From Photorhabdus laumondii subsp. laumondii (GTDB lineage Bacteria; Pseudomonadota; Gammaproteobacteria; Enterobacterales; Enterobacteriaceae), in NCBI RefSeq assembly GCF_003343245.1, contig NZ_CP024901.1, positions 310,001 to 374,000 of the forward strand: a DNA stretch of 64,000 nucleotides, given 5' to 3'. Shown here in pieces: positions 17,993-27,100 of the stretch. Position numbers and translations under genes: made by a program. Under the pieces are notes generated by a model that made no database searches, was not told where the DNA came from, and saw nothing but the letters and a program-made list of their open reading frames with translations. Position 1 is the first letter of the stretch. Each line of letters starts with the position of its first letter.

Positions 17993-18170
17993 ATAATTTT
18001 TCAAAATAATAGATTCCTTGAAGGGAGCTTAGTCCAATTTTGGCGTTCTGATCAATCGCCAAAAATCACTAAAAGGACTGAGTTACGCCAATTATAGTAC
18101 CCATATCCCAAAATGAGCGAAGCTTAATATAAAAAATTATTCAGACAACTCAAGACAAAAATTACTAATA

Positions 18171-19267
18171 TACCCGCTTAACTTGAAGATGCAGGATTCA
18201 TAACCTGGAAGTTGTCATTAATACGGCACGACAGGTTCCCGGCAAGTTCCGGTAATATTTCCGTAAAAAAACGATGGATTGCCTGCCTGAACAAGGCCGT
18301 CGAGGCGAAATAAGGGTTATTCCTGACCTGTTCATTCATCACCTTCCACAGCCTTTCTATCGGGTTCAGATTCGGGCTGTATGGCGGCAAGTAATGAAGC
18401 TCAATATTCATCACATAAGCCCAGTCTTTCACCTGCCTGCTTCGGTGGTAACCGGCTCCGTCAAGGATAATATGAACCTTCTGACTGACCGGATAGGTCT
18501 CACGGATGGCAATGAAGAACTCGGCGATGTGATAACTGTCGATACGGTCATACTCGCGTACTACCGTTTTGCTAATATCGGCCAGATTCAGGGCCCCCAT
18601 CAGGTTCAGACGGGTACGGCTTCCCGTGGTTTTCACTGCGGTTTTCTGCCCTTTTCGCATCCAGCCATAAGCCAGTTTCGTCCCTTGCGTGGGATGGACG
18701 CCATCAATGAACAGGATAGGCTCATGGTCTCCGGCTTCCTGCTTGAGTTTCCCGTAGGTTTCCATAAAGGCCCGTTGCTGCTCCGCGTTGAACTTGTGTG
18801 GCACGCCGGTCGGTTTTTTATAACTAAATCCATTATGGTGCAGCCATTTATTCATGCCGGGAACAGTGTAACTGATATCCCACGCTTCTTTGACAAGGCG
18901 GATAACAGCCTGTGTGGTGGGCAGAAGATTCGCGGTCAGATAAGCGATAAGTGCCTGAGTCTGTGTTTCGCTGAGATGGCTCTGAGAGCCGCCATTTTCG
19001 GGCTTGATTTTGCGGTGATTAAGGTAATCACTGATATGACGATTAACGGTCGTTTCATGAAGACGCAGGGCCTGAGCGATCATCACCGAACTCCAGCCCT
19101 CAGAGGCCAGCAGGACCGCTTTGATGCGATCACACTCTCTCTTATCACGGCAGGTGTGATGGAGGTGTTCAAGTTCGGCTTTTTGTTCATCGGTAATGAA
19201 TATTTTCATGACTGATACCATGAGCTTCATTTGGGCGAAAATCAAGCAGTTTCAATGAGCACAGGTA
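18171..19267 (-). mobile_element. IS630-family element, copy A (divergent)
   Basis: A 1097-bp element flanked by TA on both sides. The ends TACCCG...TTGAAGATGC and (inverted) TACCTG...CATTGAAACTGC are related to those of copies B and C, which have exactly the same length. Copy A shares high identity with them only in the first about 190 bp of the transposase gene and in its end. Confidence 0.88.
18178..19209 (-). CDS. IS630-family transposase (copy A)
   Basis: This 343-residue DDE transposase has an N-terminal helix-turn-helix (SSVMIAQALRLHETTVNRHI). Catalytic acids lie in FIDGVHPTQG, IILDGAGYH and NLNPIERLWK. The first about 60 residues are nearly identical to the other two copies in the window, while the rest is only about two-thirds identical, including clear changes such as HRKIKPENGG against QGKLKSDNGG. 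The frame is intact. Confidence 0.92.
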   Translation of the reverse strand: MKIFITDEQKAELEHLHHTCRDKRECDRIKAVLLASEGWSSVMIAQALRLHETTVNRHISDYLNHRKIKPENGGSQSHLSETQTQALIAYLTANLLPTTQAVIRLVKEAWDISYTVPGMNKWLHHNGFSYKKPTGVPHKFNAEQQRAFMETYGKLKQEAGDHEPILFIDGVHPTQGTKLAYGWMRKGQKTAVKTTGSRTRLNLMGALNLADISKTVVREYDRIDSYHIAEFFIAIRETYPVSQKVHIILDGAGYHRSRQVKDWAYVMNIELHYLPPYSPNLNPIERLWKVMNEQVRNNPYFASTALFRQAIHRFFTEILPELAGNLSCRINDNFQVMNPASSS

Positions 19268-19630
19268 TATATATGGGATAATAAAGTACAATCACATCTA
19301 AATAAGCTGAAAAAATAAACCAAAAAAAATTAAATATGAGGATGAAACATAAACGAATCTGGATGGAAACTCAACTTTTGGAGCAAGTATTATAAGCGGG
19401 GTTTTTGCGTGTGGATAATATTTAATTATTCATACGATTCCCCTAGTTTTGTAACAGTAGTAATACAAAAAAACTTGCTATTAAAATAGATAATAAAATC
19501 TATAATAGCACTGTGTCGGAATAACCATTTTTGCAAAAATAATATAATAACTCACTCGACACGATTACGTGAAACGCTAGGTGTAATCTAGATAATTATT
19601 TTTGCAATTATATTCTATAAGGAACATATT
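19268..19630 (+). other. Leader of the 464-residue toxin-like gene
   Basis: This 363-bp region is very AT-rich. It has no gene I can support. AAGGAACAT at the end provides the ribosome-binding site of the next gene. Confidence 0.5.
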
Positions 19631-21025
19631 ATGAAAATTTCCCCTCTGAACTTCCCGCCTATTAACGTTACTATCCCTGGCAATGATGGTTATAAATTTC
19701 ACTTTGAAGGTCGTGTAACTTCAATTACTCAGGGCCACGTAATTGCCTCAGGATTGGCAGATTTTATAGATGTGCCGATTAATTGGGGGGCAGGTTCCAT
19801 TTCTGGTGCTGAAAGAAATTTTGATATTCCTTTCATCAATTTTGGCGATTTTAATATTAAAGTCGATTCGATAAACTCTGACAATATTATCAATGCTATT
19901 CCTGGTTTTACACATGAACAAAAAGCCAAATTAGAAAGCATTATTACTGAACAGAAAGAATTAACTAATAAAACCCCTCAGGAAGCGACAAAAAATTTGG
20001 CGGGTATGACGCTTGGGGAACTGGTTTTATATCAACGTTACATCTCAGAATTTCAAAAATCCAAATCTGAAAAAGCAATTGAATCAATGAATAAAGCGCT
20101 TAATATTATTAACAATACACCTGAAGGATTAACGTTAATCGATGCCAATAAGTACCCTTACGATAAGAAACATACGACAAATGTGGGAATAATTGAATTG
20201 ACATCGAGGGTAATGATTAACTCCCAGAAGAATTTGAATAATTTTTTAAATAACGAGATTAAGAAGTCTGATGATTTTTGGAATGAGATTGGGAATAAAT
20301 ATCAAAGAGCTGTTAGGAATTTGTTTTTATATTATCGAGAAATGAAAGCTAAATTAAGTAGAGCACTCACTACAGAAGTCGCTCGATTAAAAAGAATCAA
20401 AGAAGATCTTGAAAAATCAAGAATAGAAATTAATGAAGCTATTCATGACGGTCAAAACACGGCAATCCCGCCTTCGGTGAAGCAATTAATTTTTGCCAAG
20501 TTGTACCCAAAAGAAGCATTGGAAATTGGCCTTTTCAGTAAGGGTTCGACAAATATCACCACTAATGCAGTGCGTTTTGCAACACAAGGTGATGAGAAAA
20601 AAGGGACATTCACTCAACCCAAGGAAATGCAGGGTGAAGGAACGCAGGTGAATGCTTTTCGACATATGATTTGGCAGGCGACTCTGGCAGCCAGATATGG
20701 GGAGAAAATTGCTAAACATGCAGGTGATGCACATGAAGTTGACCCTCGGGTTGATCTGAATATCCGGCAATTTGCAGTTCTCAATGACGCTGATCAAACT
20801 ATTGATTTACTTAATAACCAAATAGGCCGTCATATTGGGTTGAATTCAAATACAACGTCAATGAAAACATTAGCGCTCATTGCATTAGAGAAATTTCATA
20901 AAGAAGGGTTGTATGTTGCCGTTAAGAATGCTCATGGCTACGAAGTTGTTAAAGAAAAAATTTCCAATGTACAATACGCTTATATGAAGTCTGTATTTGA
21001 AAGCCTTGATGAAAACGGTAAATGA
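19631..21025 (+). CDS. Putative toxin/effector with C-terminal RH-W/DAHE/NNQ domain
   Basis: This 464-residue protein has no signal peptide. Residues 1-85 form a beta-rich, Gly/Pro-rich domain (FPPINVTIPGNDGYKFHFEG). Residues 90-290 are helical and charged with coiled-coil character. Residues 330-450 carry a compact set of conserved polar residues: FRHMIW (343-348), GDAHE (365-369) and NNQIGR (395-400). This pattern resembles a domain of unknown function seen at the C-terminus of several bacterial secreted or polymorphic-toxin proteins, and the His/Asp/Glu set suggests a hydrolase. No immunity gene is adjacent, so a eukaryotic target is possible. The ribosome-binding site AAGGAA sits well for the ATG at 19631. 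Function is inferred only. Confidence 0.7.
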   Translation: MKISPLNFPPINVTIPGNDGYKFHFEGRVTSITQGHVIASGLADFIDVPINWGAGSISGAERNFDIPFINFGDFNIKVDSINSDNIINAIPGFTHEQKAKLESIITEQKELTNKTPQEATKNLAGMTLGELVLYQRYISEFQKSKSEKAIESMNKALNIINNTPEGLTLIDANKYPYDKKHTTNVGIIELTSRVMINSQKNLNNFLNNEIKKSDDFWNEIGNKYQRAVRNLFLYYREMKAKLSRALTTEVARLKRIKEDLEKSRIEINEAIHDGQNTAIPPSVKQLIFAKLYPKEALEIGLFSKGSTNITTNAVRFATQGDEKKGTFTQPKEMQGEGTQVNAFRHMIWQATLAARYGEKIAKHAGDAHEVDPRVDLNIRQFAVLNDADQTIDLLNNQIGRHIGLNSNTTSMKTLALIALEKFHKEGLYVAVKNAHGYEVVKEKISNVQYAYMKSVFESLDENGK

Positions 21026-21172
21026 AAAAGTATAACTCATTGAAAAATAATCTATAATCATAACCACCCGCATAGCGGGTGGTTTGCTCTAGCCCTATAA
21101 GGGCATATTACCGACTGAGCCTAAATGACGCCCTTTCTCTTCGTTCAAGCTAAGTGTCTTTGCTTCTTTGGC

Positions 21173-21628
21173 TTACCCCTTGAAGGGGTCTTCATGCTCT
21201 CGTGTACTTAACTTATCCTGCATTAAATCTGACTTTTCTTGCTCTCTGATGTATTTTCGGATTGTGGCTTCATTTAGCCCTACCGTACTCACGTAGTATC
21301 CTTCTGACCAAAACTTCCTGTTGCCAAACTTGTATTTTAAATTGGCATGCTTATCAAATATCATCAATGCGCTTTTACCTTTTAGATATCCCATAAAACT
21401 TGAAACACTTATTTTAGGTGGGATACTCACCAGTATATGGACGTGATCTGGCATTAGATGCCCTTCGATGATTTCTACTCCTTTATACTGACAAAGGTCT
21501 CGTAAAATCTCACTTATACTCGAACGGATACGGGTAAAAATGACTTTTCGTCTGTATTTCGGCGAAAAAACGATAGGGTACTTGCACAGCCACTTTGTAT
21601 GTGCTGAGCTTTGTGCTTTAATTCCCAT
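21173..21628 (-). CDS. tnpA: IS200/IS605-type transposase TnpA
   Basis: This is a Y1 HUH single-strand transposase of about 151 residues. The metal-binding HUH motif is in PDHVHILVSIPP, the catalytic tyrosine is in GLNEATIRKYIREQE, and the start is MGIKAQSSAHTKW. It cuts and joins single-stranded DNA at hairpin ends. I chose ATG at 21628, directly after GGAAAGG. No tnpB is present, as in true IS200. The frame appears complete. Confidence 0.9.
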   Translation of the reverse strand: MGIKAQSSAHTKWLCKYPIVFSPKYRRKVIFTRIRSSISEILRDLCQYKGVEIIEGHLMPDHVHILVSIPPKISVSSFMGYLKGKSALMIFDKHANLKYKFGNRKFWSEGYYVSTVGLNEATIRKYIREQEKSDLMQDKLSTREHEDPFKG

Positions 21629-21695
21629 AAACACCTTTCCTTATTTGAGTTACGTATATTAGCTTGAACATCTATATCGTAACGGAAAGGTGTTT
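21629..21695 (-). promoter_or_regulatory. Translation-blocking hairpin upstream of tnpA
   Basis: GGAAAGGTGTTT, which contains the ribosome-binding site touching the tnpA start codon, is perfectly complementary to AAACACCTTTCC 43 bases upstream in the transcript. Folding of the leader would hide the ribosome-binding site. Control by such a stem-loop is established for IS200. Confidence 0.8.
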
Positions 21696-22978
21696 TTCTT
21701 GGTATAACCCTTGATTTCCACCTGCATAGCGCTGAAGGATCCCCACAAATCAGCGTAATAAATCAAAACCATATTTTGGTAGATTTTGGCGAGATGCTTG
21801 AGGGTTTTATTAAGCACTATTTCAAATAATATTAGCGGGGAATGGCGTAAGACATTCTCTGCTAATGTCAGATGAGAGATAACTCTTCTTGATTTAATAC
21901 TATTTGCCTGATAATTAAGATGTATTCCTTTATTTTCGGCATAAAAACCAATCAGCCAAAGTACAACCGAACTCAGTGTAGCAAGTAGACTCAATACTGA
22001 TAAACGACCAGCCCCGTGGCTATAACTTGCTCTAAGACCAAATCCAAAACGTTCACTCTTTTCATCCCTAAAATTTTGCTCTATTTGCATTCTTCGGCTG
22101 TAAATTTTCATCACCTGACGAGGTTTAAAATCATCCATACTAATAAAAATAAGCCAAGGCTCCATTGCTGCCGAACGCCCATCTTTGACCTGAGATTTTC
22201 GCACCATTCGATATCGTGATTTTTTGAATTTTCTACCTTTATTCGGTCTTTTATGAAGATAAAAATAACCATCGCAACGTGCATATTCTGCTTTTGATAA
22301 TGTACCAAACCCTAAAAACTGTGGGGTTGTAGTGGCTTTTAAAGCTTGCCGTTTAAACCAAAGCTCACCCTATTTTTCAAGTCTTAGTTGAGTATTGCCT
22401 CGAATGCGTCCGACAAAATCCCAACCGAGCGTTTTTATATGTTTGAACCATGCATTTTGAAAACCTGCATCCGTAACAATAATTACTCTGGCTTTAGGGT
22501 TAACAGCACGCGCTAGCCTGTCAAGAAATGCATTTTGTATCGTTACATTTTGTTGTTCACATGAGGGAACTATTTGACTTAACAAAGGAATTGAGCGTCC
22601 ATCGCAAATTAAACTCGCACGGAGCACATGGTGTTCTTGTGACGGATATCCACTCCAATCAACAGCAATGACACACAGCGACAGAGACTCAGTGAGCATT
22701 GAAATAATGTTGCGAAAGATATCAGGAATATCCCTATGAAGAGCTTCATTACCGAGTAGCCGGTCAATACGTTTAATTTTATGTTTGACGTGAGCGTTTC
22801 CGGGTAAAAAGCGCCCAATGCTGGTTAACGTAAGAGAAGCACCATTAATCAAAGCGATAGTGGCATCGATTAATGCATTCTGACGATATTTATGAAATGG
22901 TGATAAAGCATCTTTAAAGAAGTTATGACATACTTCACGTACAGGCATAGCAGTGACCTTATTGACTTGGTGGAACAA
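21659..22978 (-). pseudogene. IS10-like transposase interrupted by an amber codon
   Basis: The reading frame from 22978 is homologous to Tn10/IS10 transposase (IKRIDRLLGN, VDWSGYPSQEHHVLRAS, VTDAGFQNAWF, then YSRRMQIEQNFRDEK in the last third). At 22370-22372 an in-frame TAG (after RLEK) splits it; the same frame then stays open to 21659 and runs through the IS end into IS200 sequence. The DDE residues lie on both sides of the stop, so no active enzyme can be made without suppression. Confidence 0.85.
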
Positions 22979-23028
22979 TCAGTAGATCACATAACGCTAT
23001 GCCTGTCTATTTTCTGGGGATTCCTCAG
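21732..23028 (-). mobile_element. IS10-like (IS4 family) element
   Basis: The ends CTGAAGGATCCCC (left) and CTGAGGAATCCCC (right, inverted) match the IS10 end pattern CTGAGAGATCCCC. The size is 1297 bp. The 9-bp flanks TGCATAGCG and AGCTATGCG are not identical, so a clean target duplication is not visible; both lie in the IS200 hairpin. Confidence 0.78.
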
Positions 23029-23092
23029 AGCTATGCGGGTGGTTTTATGTTTAAGAAGCTGACGCTACTTAAACTGGCTAAAGCCATAATAA

Positions 23093-23118
23093 AAACCTCA
23101 GATGAAAATCTGAGGTTT
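23093..23118 (+). terminator. Intrinsic terminator-like hairpin
   Basis: The stem AAACCTCAGAT / ATCTGAGGTTT with loop GAAA is flanked by A- and T-rich DNA. It lies just outside the IS200 end. Confidence 0.6.
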
Positions 23119-23295
23119 GTGTTAAAAATAGAAAAAATTATTACATATAGTTACTATGTATAAATTATACTATATACATCCTGGCATAAAATACATTCAA
23201 AATCCTCGAAAATAATTACTCATAAGTGACGTTTTATTATAATATAAGAAAGAAGTATGAGTGAAAATTAGCTATGCATAAGGGGAAAATTGAAG

Positions 23296-23844
23296 ATGAA
23301 ATTAATGAATAAAAATTTGTCTATTGTTTTAATCATATTTGCTATTTTTGTCTCTGTTTATTTTGTTTTTTTCAAAAAATGGGATGTTAGAGAGGCCATT
23401 GCCGATTTTGCCAATGAACATTGCAAAATAAATCAGGAATGCTTAATTGATTTAAATGAAATAACACCATTTCATTGGGATCGTGCCTATATCTTTTCTA
23501 CAGGAACTCGTCCTAAATCTATAGAAAAGGCGATTGGTATGCATTATCAATTTATTGATGTCGGGGTAAAATTCATTTTTATCAAAAACAAAGAAATTGT
23601 TTATTCTGAAGAGTACTTCCCTTATCCTGATTATCGTGACAAAAATCAAATTGTACCTAATTTTGCCAGTTTACTATATCCAGAGAATAATTACCCTGAA
23701 TATTATTTTTTAACAAAAGAAAACAGTCAACTGTTTATCAAAAGATATCATGGCACATCGAGCAAACGTAAGCGTAATATGTTCTATGAGATATCTCCCT
23801 CAAATGAAAATCAATCTGAAAGAAACAACTCATATAGGAAATAG
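23296..23844 (+). CDS. Hypothetical membrane-anchored protein
   Basis: This 182-residue protein has one N-terminal hydrophobic helix (IVLIIFAIFVSVYFVFF) and a mostly polar outer part with FHWDRAYIFSTGT. It is probably anchored in the inner membrane facing the periplasm. I chose the ATG at 23296, with AGGGG about 9 bases upstream, over a TTG six bases earlier. The family is not recognised. It could be an immunity-type protein, but no toxin partner lies beside it. Confidence 0.65.
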   Translation: MKLMNKNLSIVLIIFAIFVSVYFVFFKKWDVREAIADFANEHCKINQECLIDLNEITPFHWDRAYIFSTGTRPKSIEKAIGMHYQFIDVGVKFIFIKNKEIVYSEEYFPYPDYRDKNQIVPNFASLLYPENNYPEYYFLTKENSQLFIKRYHGTSSKRKRNMFYEISPSNENQSERNNSYRK

Positions 23845-24182
23845 TCGATTATTTTTATAGAGAATATTGTTGGAAGTGTAAGGTGTTACAGTTTTGCTTT
23901 ACAGTTAGCTGGCATTTATGATGGTTTAAAAGACATGTTAGCTCTACTATAGTATGAAAGTGGAAAAATATAGAGCCCTTTATGCTAACCTGTGAATTAT
24001 AGTATTTTTCAAGTTCTAAATTTCGCTTGAAAATTCCAAACATAATTATATTACCAAGTCGTTTATTAATTTTTTGATATTATGAAAAAGCATTAACATT
24101 GTCAATTGGAACTATTGAAATATTCAATATAGGTAGCAATAAAAAGATCCCTCATTTGAAGGATCTTTTATAAAAGAACAAA
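23845..24182. other. Intergenic region with tpsA terminator
   Basis: The 338 bp between converging genes hold no supportable gene. A hairpin AAAAGATCC / GGATCTTTT (24141-24170) is followed by T- and A-rich DNA and probably terminates the minus-strand hemolysin transcript. Confidence 0.6.
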
Positions 24183-27100
24183 TTAATCAGATTTACGATT
24201 AATTATTTCGCCATTAGTTGTACTAGTTTCGGTTTCATTACTATACGTTTTCACTAAAGGTATTTTGCCGGACAATACACCTTCTTGAACTGCTTTAACT
24301 ATTCCGCTAACAGAATCAGGTAATGCAACGTTACCGCCTTTACTATTGTCATAGCTGGTAACAGATTGTTGTTCCACATTTTGGGTATTAAGAATGACAT
24401 GGCCTTTCTCGCTACCAATCTGCCCACCAATCAGATGAGTATTTCCTTTTACATCTAAATTAACCCCTTGATTGCCGGAAATAACCGATTGTTCACCGAC
24501 ATTTTCTCGATCTTTAATATCGACATTGCTTTTAAGTTTACCTGTAACCCCATTAATACCTTTAATATTATTAAGACTATTAAACGTAGAGGTTAATCTT
24601 TCCTGCCATCCTTTCGGTTGTGGTTCTTCGGTTGGGTTTTTAGATGGATCATCTTTCAATTCCTCATCGTTCGACACATCGTCTTTGGAAAAATCATCCT
24701 TAGTTGATTCGTCCTTAGGGATATCGTCACTTTTTACTTTGGATTCTTTGGTGTAATTCATGCCAGCGTCAACACCGACATTTAACCCATGTTCAGTATC
24801 CTTACGGCTTTCAACTTGTAGATCACCACCAATACTGCCTTTTACCTGATCCGCCTCTATCCGTGCCCCGGCAACTGTTGTATCACCACCACTGTTGATA
24901 ACAACATTTTCACCTTTAATATGGCTATTACGTTGGGTCGTTGCTTGCAGGCGATCAATACCGACTTTGACTTCCCCGCCAAAGTTCTGTTTTGTGGTGG
25001 TGGTTGTACTGTCATCTTCCGCTTTCTTGATCGAGCTTGCATTTCCGCCATTACCTTTCAGGTTAAATTCCCAACCATCGTTGTTAATGCGATCCTGAGC
25101 AGATACCAGTTCAACATTACCTTGTTTAGCGTTCAGGTCGATTTGCTTACCGGTCACTTGAGCACCTTGCAACGTCAAGTTATTGCCTGCACTCAAAGTG
25201 ACACTTTGCTTACCGCCAATTTCACTGACCTGAGCTGTGGTACTGTTTTTGCTATCTATGTTGTAACCGCCGCCAAGACCGATATGAACATTCTTGCCCT
25301 CTGGCGAATTTCCCCCTTTAGCAGATGCTTCTCCGTTATAACCGGTTGCTGTTTTCGTTGTGCTATTGGTGGCATTATCAAAACGGATATCACCTTTAGC
25401 ATCTATATTGGCTTTGCCTGAGCCGGCATTCAGAGAGGTACCCTGATATTCAGCATCCCTTTCGACGCGGATATTAATGTCATCTGCTGCGGTAATCCGG
25501 CTAGTGACTGCTGTGGTCGTCGTAGTATGGCTGCTTTGCGTGCCACCTTTGCCTTTACCATTCGCAGAAATATCTTCACCGGTAGTGGTATAAACACGTA
25601 GGTCAGCATTGCCGCTGGTTTCACTGTGGCTACTTTGGTGGTGGTTTTGTGCTGCTTCACTGGTATGGTTACCGGCGGTTAATGTAACGTTACCTTTATC
25701 AGCCCGATATTGAGTGCCCTGATCATACAGTTCGCCATTGGTTTTAATGACGATATCGCTGGCCTGAATAGAGGTCACAACCGTTTCGGACTTTTTGTTC
25801 GCAGTCTGGATACTACTGCCGTTGGCGGCAATATCCGCGCCGAAATTAGGTGTGCCTTTTTTGGTTAAAGTGCCATCCAGTGCAGATTTAGCCGGTTCTT
25901 TAACCACTTTCTCAATCGGGCGAGTAACAGCGCTATAATCTACGTTGACACCAATATCTGTACCAACCTGTAGTTTGTGATTGGTACTTGATTCTGTATT
26001 CGATACAGCCAGATTGCTGACTTTGCCTGCCTCTGCGGTATAGGTGCCATTGACTTCATGCTTCGTCCCTTCCTGAACCAATTCACCGTTGGCTTTAATG
26101 TTCAAATTACCTGCGATCTGAGAACCGGAAACAACAGCAGTTGTACTGGTATGATTACTGTTATTTCCTTCATAACGACCATAAATACCGGAACCGACTT
26201 TATCGATTCCTCCGGTAAGATAGGCCCCAACGTACTTTTTACTCTGAGATTTTTCTTCGGATTTTTTATTATCCTCGGCTAACAGATGAACATTCTCACC
26301 GGTGATTTTAGCATCACCTGTGGTCGTCACCAGATTAGAACCACGTAGAGTGACATCTTTATCAGCATCGATAGTGATGCTACCGCCACTCAACGTGGAA
26401 GCTTGCTGTGTTACCGTCTGATTTTTTTGACTGTTACTGGTATGTTCAATACCTATTCCGGCACGATACTGTTTGTCTCCCTTTGGTTGGAAGTGGCTTT
26501 GTGGCTCCAGAGAGGTGCTTTGTTTATCAACCTGTTTCTGTTCGCCATAAGAGAGCACCTTGATATTACCGGACGTGTTCAGGCTAAGCGCACCGGTACT
26601 TTGCACCCGACTGCCAATGATATTGATATCTTCATCACCGAGTAATTTAAGATCCGCCTCAGAAACCAACTCGCTGCCGTGAGATTTCTGTTGCTGGCTA
26701 TTATTTCTTTTTGAACCGCTAGTGATATTGAGTACCGTGCCCGTTCGCTCATCAACTTTGCGATTGATATGACTGACCGCATTATCGATGGTTAATTCGC
26801 CACTATTAGCATTTACAAAAGCACCTTGGACCGCCTTCACTTTGCTGCCGGTAATGGCAATACCCTCATTGCCTGACAGCAATAAACGCCCATTGGCTGT
26901 TAATTCAGATGCATGGTTGGTTTCTTTCAACTCACTGTTGTCTTTATTCTCACCGCCGCCGATCCCTCCCCAGTATTTTTTATCATCACGTACAGCCCGG
27001 CTATCAGCCGTTTTCTGAACATCGATTTGCAGTTGTTTACCGGCTTCCAGTGTCAGATTTTGACCTGCATGGACTTTTGCCCCAAGAATTTCAGCACGAG

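Larger units (their letters stand above)
21062..23044 (-). mobile_element. IS200-type element, split by an IS10-like insertion
   Basis: The low-coordinate end is the perfect palindrome AACCACCCGC-ATA-GCGGGTGGTT (21062-21084). The other end shows two half-palindromes, CCACCTGCATAGCG before and AGCTATGCGGGTGGTT after the IS10-like insert at 21732-23028. Joined, they recreate the same terminal hairpin. IS200/IS605 elements have subterminal hairpins rather than terminal inverted repeats, so this arrangement fits one IS200 copy with a second element in its left-end hairpin. Confidence 0.65.

Noticed and set aside
18274..19215. A 313-codon plus-strand frame opposite the IS630 transposase
   Set aside because: A mirror of the transposase with no family resemblance; absent in copies B and C.
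23855..24043. A 62-codon minus-strand frame before tpsA's end
   Set aside because: No ribosome-binding site, odd composition (His/Cys-rich tail) and no family; looks like chance in AT-rich spacer DNA.
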